NCBI GenBank assembly: GCA_945867285.1
Contig: CAMBHX010000044.1
Span: 1 to 12,012, forward strand
Source: Sulfuricurvum sp. IAE1
GTDB taxonomy: Bacteria; Campylobacterota; Campylobacteria; Campylobacterales; Sulfurimonadaceae
Direction of reading: 5' to 3'
Length of the DNA stretch: 12,012 bases
Position numbers and translations under genes: made by a program. Positions 5,887 through 12,012 of this stretch are shown here, piece by piece. Every line of letters begins with the position of its first letter. The first letter of the stretch is position 1. A model generated the notes under the pieces. The model was not told the DNA's origin. It ran no database searches and saw nothing but the letters and a program-made list of their open reading frames with translations.

Positions 5887-7151
5887 TGTCTAAGTTAGAG
5901 CGTATCGACCTTTTTGATCGTAAAAGCGGTTTTCTCTTTTTTATCTCTCTTCTCGTGATTGCTTCACTTTCACTGTTGTATGAATATCTCCAATATCGCG
6001 ACTTTCACCGTTTTGATGACCCTTTGGCTCGAGCGCATGTCGTTTCCCAAGAGTTTCGTCTTATTAATGATAAGCCTAAAATGGCACTCAAATTGGAACT
6101 AGAAAGCGGTGCTACAACTCGTGTAGCATTACGAAGTGATTTGATGGAATTGCGAGGGCGGGATATTCTCATCGAATTGTGGGTTAAAAATCTCACTTTT
6201 TGGGAGTATCTCAAAGGATTTAATGTCTATCGTGCCTCGATTTATGAAGTATACGAGGGTGAGAGTCTCAAAGAGCGTTGGTATAAGACCATTGCCTTAC
6301 AGCATGATGATTATACGATGCAAGAACTCTATGGAGCGTTGTTTGTAGCTACACCGATGAGTCATGATTTTCAGGTGTTGGTGGGGGCGATGGGGTTGAG
6401 CCATATCCTCTCAATCAGCGGGTATCATTTCGGAATTCTTTCGATGATTGCTTATTTTTTATTACGTCCTCTCTATCGATGGCTCCATAATCGCTATTTC
6501 CCGTTTCGCCATGCTAATCGAGATTTGTTTTTGGTGATTTTAGTATTGCTTTTTGGCTACTTGTGGGCACTGGAGTTTATTCCTCCGATGGTACGATCAT
6601 TTGGGATGATAGTGGTGGGGTATTGGCTCTATGATAGAGGAATAAAAATATTCTCATTTCAAACGCTTTTTGTTACATTGGGATTGTTGTTGGCATTTTT
6701 TCCGACACTGTTTTTTTCGTTGGGCTTTTGGTTTTCGAGTTTTGGAGTGTTATCGATTTTTATTTTCGTCCGTTATTATGAACAGTGGAAACCATGGCAA
6801 ATATTTTTGGCATTACATGTGTGGTGTTATCTTGTGATGTTACCTATTTCCATTGCTATTTTTGGAACATTTGGATGGTGGCATATTGGCTCTATCCCTT
6901 TGGCTTTGTTATTTAATCTCTATTACCCCTGTGTTTTGGCATTACTTTTTACCCCTTGGGGGGATATTTTTGATCCGTATCTTATAACATTATTTAGCTG
7001 GGGCAGTGTTAATGAGGTAGTTGTCCCTATGTGGATGGGATATGCAAGTATCCTTTTAGCCTTATTGGCAATGCGTTGGAAGTGGGCATTTTGGAGTTTA
7101 GGAGTCCTTGGAACTAGTACTTTGGGTGCTTGTGTGTATCAAATAGCATAG
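5886..7151 (+). CDS. comEC: ComEC/Rec2-family DNA-uptake channel protein, without nuclease-like domain
   Basis: 421 residues, an inner-membrane protein. ComEC is thought to carry single-stranded DNA across the inner membrane during natural transformation. A first membrane segment (about 15-33) precedes a soluble beta-rich stretch (about 45-135, OB-fold-like region of the family). The competence domain follows, with the signature GLSHILSISGYHFGI (170-184; usual family form LAVSGLHV) and many hydrophobic helices to the end. The C-terminal metallo-beta-lactamase-like domain of Bacillus and Neisseria ComEC is absent; H. pylori ComEC is similarly short, so this is probably a lineage trait rather than truncation. 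The ATG shares a base with the dnaB TAA, with no clear Shine-Dalgarno, suggesting coupling. From memory, dnaB-comEC adjacency also occurs in H. pylori (HP1362-HP1361). The last 54 nt overlap the yihY-type gene on the other strand. Confidence 0.9.
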   Translation: MSKLERIDLFDRKSGFLFFISLLVIASLSLLYEYLQYRDFHRFDDPLARAHVVSQEFRLINDKPKMALKLELESGATTRVALRSDLMELRGRDILIELWVKNLTFWEYLKGFNVYRASIYEVYEGESLKERWYKTIALQHDDYTMQELYGALFVATPMSHDFQVLVGAMGLSHILSISGYHFGILSMIAYFLLRPLYRWLHNRYFPFRHANRDLFLVILVLLFGYLWALEFIPPMVRSFGMIVVGYWLYDRGIKIFSFQTLFVTLGLLLAFFPTLFFSLGFWFSSFGVLSIFIFVRYYEQWKPWQIFLALHVWCYLVMLPISIAIFGTFGWWHIGSIPLALLFNLYYPCVLALLFTPWGDIFDPYLITLFSWGSVNEVVVPMWMGYASILLALLAMRWKWAFWSLGVLGTSTLGACVYQIA

Positions 7152-7901
7152 TTTCATGCCATAGATGACAATAATCCAGGAGACATAGATCCATAAAAAG
7201 AAAAAGATGAGTGACGAGAATGAGCCATACATGGTTGAATAGGTTTTGTTGTAAAAAACATATTGGACAAAACTATTTTTGGCCAATCCCCATACAGAAG
7301 CAACCACCAGAGAACTAATAAGAGCAGCTTTGGTAGAGACATCAGCATTGATGGCGATTTTGTAGATGATGAAAAAAATCACCCACAACAATAAAAAGGG
7401 GAATATTGAGAGAGCAGCGAGGGCAAATCCTGTAACATGTGATTGTAAATAGGCACGTAGGCTCATGGAAGCGATGAGTGCGATAGGGGTGAGGGTGATT
7501 AACGTCCAGTAGGTTGTTATAGCATTCCAAATAGTACGCTTGGGCGCTTTGAATATTTTTTCGGCAATGTGCTCAAAATTTTGGAAAAAAAGCATGGAAG
7601 AGAACATCATGGTCGTAAATCCAATAACACCCAATTGTACTGAGTTTTTGAAAAAAGATTCCAAATATTCACTGATTGCTTCGGTTTGTACAGGCATGAT
7701 ATTATCGAAAATAAAGATTTGGATTTTGGCGTATTGATCTTCAAAAATAGGGACATTGGCAATTAGGCTAAGAGAAATAATCAACAGCGGTACAAGAGTG
7801 AAAATGGTGTAAAAACTCAAACTTGACGCATATACAGTGATGTCGGGATCGAACATCAGCAGAGTCAATCTACGTAGATGCAACCAACTCTTTTTGAGCA
7901 T
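7098..7901 (-). CDS. YihY/BrkB-family inner-membrane protein
   Basis: 267 residues, ATG at 7901, TAA at 7100-7098. The family (YihY/virulence factor BrkB, once mislabelled ribonuclease BN) consists of polytopic inner-membrane proteins of uncertain function. Visible hallmarks are an early helix preceded by DITVYASSLSFYTIFTLVPLLI (compare the family pattern of an Ala-x-x-Leu-x-Phe/Tyr motif then a Pro-containing helix), about six hydrophobic segments, and the late YGSFSSLIFFFLWIYVSWIIVIYG, typical of the conserved C-terminal block. The final tail (HTSTQSTSSKDS) is polar and lies in the 54-nt antisense overlap with comEC. It starts 3 nt after glcD with a poor Shine-Dalgarno, so it is probably translated by coupling as the last gene of the - strand operon. 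The family call is firm; no biochemical role is claimed. Confidence 0.9.
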   Translation of the reverse strand: MLKKSWLHLRRLTLLMFDPDITVYASSLSFYTIFTLVPLLIISLSLIANVPIFEDQYAKIQIFIFDNIMPVQTEAISEYLESFFKNSVQLGVIGFTTMMFSSMLFFQNFEHIAEKIFKAPKRTIWNAITTYWTLITLTPIALIASMSLRAYLQSHVTGFALAALSIFPFLLLWVIFFIIYKIAINADVSTKAALISSLVVASVWGLAKNSFVQYVFYNKTYSTMYGSFSSLIFFFLWIYVSWIIVIYGMKLCYLIHTSTQSTSSKDS

Positions 7902-7904
7902 TGG

Positions 7905-9290
7905 TTATTTGAGTCCCATTTTGTGGGGATTGAGAATATTGTTGGGGTCAAAAGCAGTTTTGATGGTTTGAAACAAAGCCATCTCTTCATCTGTAAATGC
8001 CATAGACATATAAGGTGCCTTGGCAAGACCGATACCGTGTTCACCACTGAGTGTGCCACCCAAGTCGATGGTAGCTTGGAATACTTCACGAATTGCTTCA
8101 TATCCGATTTTGACAGCTTCTGGATTTTTACCATCGACCATGACATTGGTGTGAACATTGCCATCACCTGTATGCCCAAAACACGGAATATTGATGTTGT
8201 ATTTATCCGCTATGGCATAAAATTTTTCGAGTAATTCAGGTAAAGCGGAGCGAGGAACAGTGACATCTTCGTTGATTTTTTTGGAACCATATACTGACAG
8301 TGACTGACTAGCGTTACGACGTGCGAACCATAAATCAGCTGCTTCTTGTTTGTTTTGGGCTATTTTAAACTCACTGCATCCATTTTCAGTGAAAATCTTG
8401 CGGATAAGTTCGAGTTGAAAATCCAAATCTTCTTCGAGATTTCCATCCACATCCGTGACCAAAATAGCCCCTGCTTCAACTGGTAAGCCCTTGGAGTAGA
8501 CTTGCTCTACTGCGCGGATAGTGAGATTGTCTAAAAACTCCATTGCTACAGGGGTGACCCCGCCTGCCATAGTTTTGTAGACAGCTTCCATCGCCTCGTT
8601 GACGGTGCCAAAAATCCCCATAGCAGTTTTAGTCATTTTTGGTTTTGAGAGGAGTTTGAGAGTCACTTCGGTAGTGACGGCAAGGGTCCCCTCACTGGCG
8701 ATTAGAATACCTGCTATATTGTATCCTGCGACATCTTTGATGGTTCGTTTACCTGCTTTGATAATGTTACCATTAGGCAAAACAGCACGGATCGCCATAA
8801 CGTAATCTTTGGTGATGCCGTATTTGGCAGCACGCATACCTCCAGCGTTTTCGTTGACATTACCTCCGATCGTCGAATACTCTTGGCTGGCAGGATCGGG
8901 TGGATAAAAAAGTCCAACCTCTTCAACGGCACGCTGAAGCTCCATATTTATGACTCCGGGTTGAACGATAGCAACCATGTTTTGCATATCGATTTCGAGA
9001 ATTTTGTTCATGTGCTTTTCAAATCCCAGCACTATTCCACCTGATGCGGGAAGTGCTCCACCCGTAAATCCGCTCCCTGCACCACGAGGGACGATAACAA
9101 TACGGTGTTCATTGCAGTATTTTAAAATCTCACTTACATCTTGCTCATGTCGGGGAAAAATAACGGCATCAGGTTCAAATTTTTCACGAGTTGCATCGTA
9201 GCTGTAGGCAATCAGATGAGCTTTGTCGCTGTAGATATTTTCTTTTCCCACAAGGGTAGTAAAAAAATTCAGTGCATTGGCGGGAAGCAT
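7905..9290 (-). CDS. glcD: GlcD-type FAD-linked oxidase (glycolate or D-lactate dehydrogenase-like)
   Basis: 461 residues. Members oxidise 2-hydroxy acids such as glycolate or D-lactate with FAD and pass electrons to the membrane chain. The N-terminal FAD-binding (PCMH-type) domain includes PRGAGSGFTGGALPASGG (68-85), TIGGNVNENAGGMRAAKYG (140-158) and ASEGTLAVTTEVTLKLL (198-214). The C-terminal FAD-oxidase domain shows CFGHTGDGNVH (370-380) and GTLSGEHGIGLAKAPYM (412-428), with the expected histidines. No glcE or glcF (Fe-S subunit) neighbour is seen, so substrate and electron acceptor are open and a stand-alone D-lactate dehydrogenase is plausible. ATG 9290 has an excellent AAGGA 6 nt upstream. 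It lies 2 nt after the PgbA-like gene and 3 nt before the YihY gene. From memory, H. pylori has the same pgbA-glcD pair (HP0508-HP0509). Confidence 0.93.
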   Translation of the reverse strand: MLPANALNFFTTLVGKENIYSDKAHLIAYSYDATREKFEPDAVIFPRHEQDVSEILKYCNEHRIVIVPRGAGSGFTGGALPASGGIVLGFEKHMNKILEIDMQNMVAIVQPGVINMELQRAVEEVGLFYPPDPASQEYSTIGGNVNENAGGMRAAKYGITKDYVMAIRAVLPNGNIIKAGKRTIKDVAGYNIAGILIASEGTLAVTTEVTLKLLSKPKMTKTAMGIFGTVNEAMEAVYKTMAGGVTPVAMEFLDNLTIRAVEQVYSKGLPVEAGAILVTDVDGNLEEDLDFQLELIRKIFTENGCSEFKIAQNKQEAADLWFARRNASQSLSVYGSKKINEDVTVPRSALPELLEKFYAIADKYNINIPCFGHTGDGNVHTNVMVDGKNPEAVKIGYEAIREVFQATIDLGGTLSGEHGIGLAKAPYMSMAFTDEEMALFQTIKTAFDPNNILNPHKMGLK

Positions 9291-9292
9291 GA

Positions 9293-10087
9293 TTATTCCT
9301 TGAAATTAAAGTGGTGTAATAATGGGGTAGTTGCCCCAAATTTCTCTTTGATTAAAGTATATAATTCTTTATTGTTTGAATTATTTAATACTAGTTGTTG
9401 GAGATAGTAAGGGTGGTAGTGTTCTAGTTTTGAACTTCCCTCTCCCCACCAATCAGCACGAATTTCGGGAACACGTGAATAAAAAGGGAGAATGAGTTGG
9501 GTATCGTTTGTAATCGACGTAGTGCTTTGGAGTAGTGTAAAGTTTTTACAATCAAGTGTAAAAAGGGTTTGTGCACTGTGGATAAAAAGCAGCCCGATAG
9601 AACCTGCAGAACAAAATTGATTAAAATCACTCACCAGTGGTGTTGGATGACCTTCATGAGAGAGATAGGTAGCAAAAATATCGGGATGAATCCATTCGAC
9701 GTTAGGGATACTTTTAGTAAGTGCAATATAGGTATCTTCATTGGGAGCTATGAGAAGCGCTCGTGCATAATCATAGGCAATAATGACTTCATCTTTGACT
9801 TTTGGACTCCATGTACCGCTAGGAAGAGAATTTTGTCTCAATCCGTCATAAGGGGAGAGTTCAATAGTGGCATGATTGGAAGAGAGGGTGATTTGGCTAA
9901 CGCGTGCATTGGCGATAATAGAGCTGTGTGTTGCATCGAAATGACGTACAACAAATCCGCTCATTCCAGCTTTAAGTTCAGGTGCTTCAATAGCACCACG
10001 GGAGCCTTCAACACTCAAAAGGGGCGTTGAAATAAAAGAGGCTTGTAGTAATCCAAGGGTAAGTCCTAAAAAAAACAAGATGCGCAT
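9293..10087 (-). CDS. Exported protein with PgbA N-terminal domain (plasminogen-binding-protein-like)
   Basis: 264 residues. MRILFFLGLTLGLLQA looks like a secretion signal cut before SF. The mature part resembles, from memory, the N-terminal domain of H. pylori PgbA (HP0508): GMSGFVVRHFDATHSSIIA near 41-60, ATIELSPYDGLRQNSLP, YDYARALLIAPNEDTY, WIHPDIFATYL, two cysteines (FCSAGS, LDCKNF) and ILPFYSRVPEIR. The lysine-rich C-terminal extension of H. pylori PgbA is missing, so this is essentially that domain alone. Plasminogen binding is a host-related trait and should not be assumed; the ancestral envelope role is unknown. ATG 10087 is preferred, with AAAGG 8 nt upstream; GTG 10090 is an in-frame alternative one codon earlier. 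It is the first gene of the - strand operon and stands divergent to a cell-shape peptidase gene, which fits an envelope role. Confidence 0.7.
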   Translation of the reverse strand: MRILFFLGLTLGLLQASFISTPLLSVEGSRGAIEAPELKAGMSGFVVRHFDATHSSIIANARVSQITLSSNHATIELSPYDGLRQNSLPSGTWSPKVKDEVIIAYDYARALLIAPNEDTYIALTKSIPNVEWIHPDIFATYLSHEGHPTPLVSDFNQFCSAGSIGLLFIHSAQTLFTLDCKNFTLLQSTTSITNDTQLILPFYSRVPEIRADWWGEGSSKLEHYHPYYLQQLVLNNSNNKELYTLIKEKFGATTPLLHHFNFKE

Positions 10088-10119
10088 CACGGTAACCTTT
10101 TGATAAGTAAATTAGGACG

Positions 10120-10125
10120 ATTATA
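10120..10125 (-). promoter_or_regulatory. Probable -10 box for the PgbA-like/glcD/yihY operon
   Basis: On the - strand, GGCTATAAT gives a perfect TATAAT (10125 to 10120), about 33 nt before the ATG at 10087. No good -35 hexamer lies at 16-18 nt, as is common in this phylum. The long free intergenic region and the position just before a first gene support it. Confidence 0.5.
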
Positions 10126-10139
10126 GCCAATCTAGGCTT

Positions 10140-10147
10140 GGTTAACC
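10140..10147. promoter_or_regulatory. GGTTAACC palindrome midway between divergent promoters
   Basis: An 8-bp perfect palindrome lies almost exactly halfway between the - strand -10 box (10120-10125) and the candidate + strand -10 box (10158-10163). A near copy, GGTAACC, lies at 10091-10097 beside the PgbA-like start. It could be an operator affecting both directions, but eight bases is short and no regulator is identified. Confidence 0.25.
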
Positions 10148-10154
10148 GATTTTT

Positions 10155-10163
10155 TGCTATTAT
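10155..10163 (+). promoter_or_regulatory. Candidate extended -10 promoter for the M23 peptidase gene
   Basis: TGCTATTAT matches the extended -10 pattern TGnTATAAT with one change, preceded by a run of Ts. Transcription from about 10170 would give a leader of roughly 145 nt containing the hairpins at 10181-10208 and 10237-10285. The region is AT-rich, so confidence is moderate to low. Confidence 0.4.
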
Positions 10164-10180
10164 TTAAGTCATATTTTACA

Positions 10181-10285
10181 CATGAAAACAAATACATCCG
10201 TTTTCATGGCAGGGACAGATGTCTCTACAACCCTCTAAAGCTACAAAAAACTTTGTTTTTTGAGAATTTTAAAAATTTTAGCTTT
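10181..10285 (+). promoter_or_regulatory. Structured leader before the M23 peptidase gene
   Basis: Three exact pairings are visible. Hairpin A: CATGAAAAC (10181-10189) with GTTTTCATG (10200-10208), 10-nt loop. Hairpin B: CAAAAAAC (10244-10251) with GTTTTTTG (10255-10262), 3-nt loop. A closing stem AAAGCTA (10237-10243) with TAGCTTT (10279-10285) encloses B and an AT-rich arm. The segment between A and this domain holds AGGG (10211-10214) and CCCT (10231-10234), which can also pair. No coding frame fits. It could be a 5' regulatory leader or a small RNA; I do not recognise a known riboswitch. AT-rich DNA forms some pairings by chance. Confidence 0.4.
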
Positions 10286-10305
10286 TGTTGTACAAAAATA
10301 ATCCT

Positions 10306-10311
10306 TAAGGA
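10306..10311 (+). promoter_or_regulatory. Shine-Dalgarno that places the M23 peptidase start at 10317
   Basis: TAAGGA at 10306-10311 overlaps the first possible ATG (10311), so that codon cannot use it. The in-frame ATG at 10317 lies 5 nt after it, a normal spacing, and gives a clean signal peptide. Confidence 0.7.
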
Positions 10312-10316
10312 TGGTA

Positions 10317-11510
10317 ATGGGTCGAATAATTTTGTTTTTGCTCGTACCATTTTTATCCTATGCTAGTGTTGTTGTACCTTTTACATGGAAGGACGGTGAG
10401 AGTTTTTTAACCTTTTTAGAGCGTAAAAAACTTCCGCTAAATCTTTTTTATAACCTCGATAAAGAGGATCAGAAAGCCACCGAAGATATCCCCTTTAACG
10501 CTCATGGACAATTTTTAGTCAATGATAAAAAACAAATAGAGCAAGTCCTCATTCCTGTTAATGATGAACTTCAGTTGCACATTTATCGAGCTCATTCTAA
10601 AAAATACGAGATGCATGTTATCCCTATTATCAGTGAAACATACAAAGAAGTTTTATATGCTCCTTTGACGTCAATACCCTATGATGATGTTTTAGGTGCA
10701 TCGGGCTCAAAAAAATTGGCAGCTAAATTTACACAAATATTTAAAAATAAAGTCAATCTCAAGAAACAACCCAAAGAGGGTGATGCAGTTGTCATGACAT
10801 ACGAGCGGATCTACAGACTCTCTCGCCCGTTTTCGATGCCAGAAATATCAGGAGCTATGATTATCCTTGGCGGGGAAAAATATGCCCTTTATCGACACAG
10901 TGATGGAAACTTTTACGATGCGAATGGGGCTCAAATTGAAAAATTTCTTTTTAAATCCCCAATGCGTAATGCACGTATTACTTCAGGGTTTACCAAGAGA
11001 CGTTACCATCCGGTTTTACGTCGCTATCGTGCACATCTGGGGATAGATTATGGCGCACGTCCTGGTACTCCCATCTATGCTACGGGAGATGGAAAAGTGA
11101 GTTTTGTGGGAAGTACGCGTGGTTATGGCAAGACGATCAAAATCCGCCACTCTGGTGGATATATGAGCTTGTATGCACATCTCAAAGGATATAAGCAGAA
11201 GCTTCACAGTGGTTTATCGATCAAGCAAGGTGATGTGATTGGGTATGTGGGTTCAACGGGACTCTCATCGGGGCCACATTTACATTTTGGGATGTATTCT
11301 GGGAGCACGCCTATCAATCCTAGTAGTGTAATGAAGAAAAAGAGTGAAGGGTTTAGCGGTAAAGAGTTACGGGTATTTAATGATATTAAACACAAGTTAG
11401 ACCGTATCTTTATTAGAAAACTCAAGGAAAAACCTGTTGCAAAGAAATGGATTGATTTTCAAGATATTTATTATGTCGACAAGGATACGTTTAAAGTACA
11501 GGCATTTTAA
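10317..11510 (+). CDS. M23-family peptidoglycan peptidase, Csd3/HdpA-like
   Basis: 397 residues from ATG 10317 (ATG 10311 would add MV). MGRIILFLLVPFLSYA is a secretion signal or membrane anchor, so it acts in the periplasm. The N-terminal two thirds match the length of the inhibitory and linker domains of H. pylori Csd3/HdpA (about 400 residues). The LytM/M23 zinc domain follows: His240-Leu-Gly-Ile-Asp244, the YAHL motif (His288) and HLHFG (His321, His323), so zinc ligands and catalytic histidines are present. Csd3/HdpA and Campylobacter Pgp3 trim and cut peptidoglycan crosslinks and control helical cell shape. That role here is inferred from architecture and from the PgbA-like/glcD neighbours, which recall HP0506-HP0509. 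Promoter and leader lie in the divergent region upstream; a composite inverted repeat follows the stop at once. The M23 class is certain, orthology probable. Confidence 0.93.
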   Translation: MGRIILFLLVPFLSYASVVVPFTWKDGESFLTFLERKKLPLNLFYNLDKEDQKATEDIPFNAHGQFLVNDKKQIEQVLIPVNDELQLHIYRAHSKKYEMHVIPIISETYKEVLYAPLTSIPYDDVLGASGSKKLAAKFTQIFKNKVNLKKQPKEGDAVVMTYERIYRLSRPFSMPEISGAMIILGGEKYALYRHSDGNFYDANGAQIEKFLFKSPMRNARITSGFTKRRYHPVLRRYRAHLGIDYGARPGTPIYATGDGKVSFVGSTRGYGKTIKIRHSGGYMSLYAHLKGYKQKLHSGLSIKQGDVIGYVGSTGLSSGPHLHFGMYSGSTPINPSSVMKKKSEGFSGKELRVFNDIKHKLDRIFIRKLKEKPVAKKWIDFQDIYYVDKDTFKVQAF

Positions 11511-11590
11511 GCGTCTGTCATACCGTACTTGATACGGCATCTATATTCTTCGTATTTTTGGATTCCGTGTCGTAGCACGGAATGACAGAT
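11511..11590. repeat. Composite inverted repeat between convergent genes, possibly also a terminator
   Basis: Outer arms TCTGTCAT (11514-11521) and ATGACAGA (11582-11589) pair perfectly over 8 bp. Inside are two separate hairpins: CCGTA-CTTGA-TACGG (11523-11537) and ATTCCGTG (11562-11569) with CACGGAAT (11576-11583). Each half has the shape TGTCAT-hairpin, and the halves face each other. The unit resembles intergenic palindromic repeats I recall in many bacterial genomes (TGTCAT...GGATTCCGTG...CACGGAATGACA type). It starts directly after the M23 gene stop and ends 18 nt before the stop of the receptor gene, so it may end transcription from both sides. No T tract supports a classical terminator. 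Confidence 0.65.
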
Positions 11591-11607
11591 ATGTTAAGAG
11601 AGAAGTT

Positions 11608-12012
11608 TTAGAATTTGTAGCTAAGGGCTGCGTTGAAAGAACGTCCCATACCTTGAAGAGGTGTAGTATAGTTTGTTGAACCATTATTGACTAAGTCAAC
11701 ACCACCAAGTGGAAGAGCATAAGCATGGTTAAAAAGATTTGTTATTGAAAAATCCATATTAAACTGTTTTGACCATGCATAACCAGTACGAAGGTCGACG
11801 AGTGCATAGCCTGGAGTCATTGGCTCATTACGAAGTGTATCGATATCTTCTTTGGCTGCTACACTCTCGATATCGATTCCATTGTTCCATGCACCAGAAA
11901 CTCGATCAAGAGAGACTTTGGCATGAAGTGGCATCATATGATAAAGCGATCCACCATTATCACGAAAACCGCGTGTATAGCTCATAGAACCTTTTAGGGT
12001 TACTTTGCCATT
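11608..12012 (-). CDS. TonB-dependent outer-membrane receptor, C-terminal part (5' end outside the window)
   Basis: The frame is open through base 12012 and ends at TAA 11610-11608, giving 134 visible codons. The Met at 11985 is internal, since nine in-frame codons (NGKVTLKGS) precede it. The fragment shows the final beta-strands of a 22-stranded receptor barrel: YALVDLRTGYAWSKQFNMDFSITNLFNHAYALPLG is the usual late signature (strand, then F-x-I-x-N-L-F-N-x-x-Y). The last residue is Phe in LSYKF, the standard sorting signal for outer-membrane insertion. Such receptors import siderophores, other metal complexes, cobalamin or carbohydrates using TonB energy; the ligand cannot be told from the C-terminus. 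It converges on the M23 gene across the composite inverted repeat. Confidence 0.92.
   Translation of the reverse strand, partial: NGKVTLKGSMSYTRGFRDNGGSLYHMMPLHAKVSLDRVSGAWNNGIDIESVAAKEDIDTLRNEPMTPGYALVDLRTGYAWSKQFNMDFSITNLFNHAYALPLGGVDLVNNGSTNYTTPLQGMGRSFNAALSYKF

Noticed and set aside
9569..10030. 153-codon open frame on the + strand opposite the PgbA-like gene
   Set aside because: It is the antisense shadow of a gene with a signal peptide and family motifs, and it shows no recognisable domain.
10211..10255. Resemblance to a preQ1-I riboswitch (CTACAaCCCTCTa...AAAAAACT)
   Set aside because: The short shared strings are separated by extra bases, the first stem would be only 4 bp with a long loop, and the downstream gene is a peptidase, not queuosine synthesis or transport.
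11563..11582. Strong hairpin as a classical rho-independent terminator
   Set aside because: Neither strand has a T run directly after the stem, so the composite-repeat explanation is preferred, although termination remains possible.

Overview
The window looks like chromosomal DNA of a free-living member of the Campylobacterota, most likely a Sulfuricurvum/Sulfurimonas-type bacterium. This is inferred from gene content, protein style and synteny remembered from Helicobacter and Sulfurimonas relatives; no search was run. Coding is dense and moderately AT-rich, most intergenic gaps are short, and two classes of short palindromic repeat are present. No tRNA, rRNA, CRISPR array, phage gene or insertion sequence was recognised.

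Region 1 (1-1455) holds three tandem type IV pilin-like (pseudopilin) genes on the + strand; the first is cut by the window edge. They share an almost identical N-terminal assembly helix but have unrelated C-terminal parts, each with one pair of cysteines. A strong hairpin terminator and a possible promoter separate the first from the second.

Region 2 (543-7151) reads as one long + strand operon: pseudopilin 2, pseudopilin 3, priA (replication restart helicase), ispG (isoprenoid synthesis), dnaB (replicative helicase) and a comEC-type DNA-uptake channel gene. Junctions are -11, +10, +30, -1 and -1 nt. The operon puts two replication helicases, one housekeeping Fe-S enzyme and a competence channel in one transcript headed by pilins. 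priA carries an in-frame pair of REP-like palindromes that adds about 19 residues.

Region 3 (7098-10087, - strand) is a second operon, read from right to left: a PgbA N-terminal-domain exported protein, a GlcD-type FAD oxidase and a YihY/BrkB membrane protein, with gaps of 2 and 3 nt. Its last gene overlaps the 3' end of comEC tail-to-tail by 54 nt.

Region 4 (10088-11510): a 229-nt divergent intergenic region carries outward promoters, a central palindrome and a structured leader, followed by an M23 peptidase of the Csd3/HdpA cell-shape type on the + strand. The order M23 peptidase / PgbA / GlcD recalls the H. pylori HP0506-HP0509 neighbourhood.

Region 5 (11511-12012): a composite inverted repeat lies between the peptidase and the convergent 3' end of a TonB-dependent outer-membrane receptor that runs out of the window.

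No wholly new multi-gene system was found. The most interesting items are the REP pair inside priA, the composite repeat at 11511-11590, the folded leader before the M23 gene, and the pseudopilin array linked to comEC.
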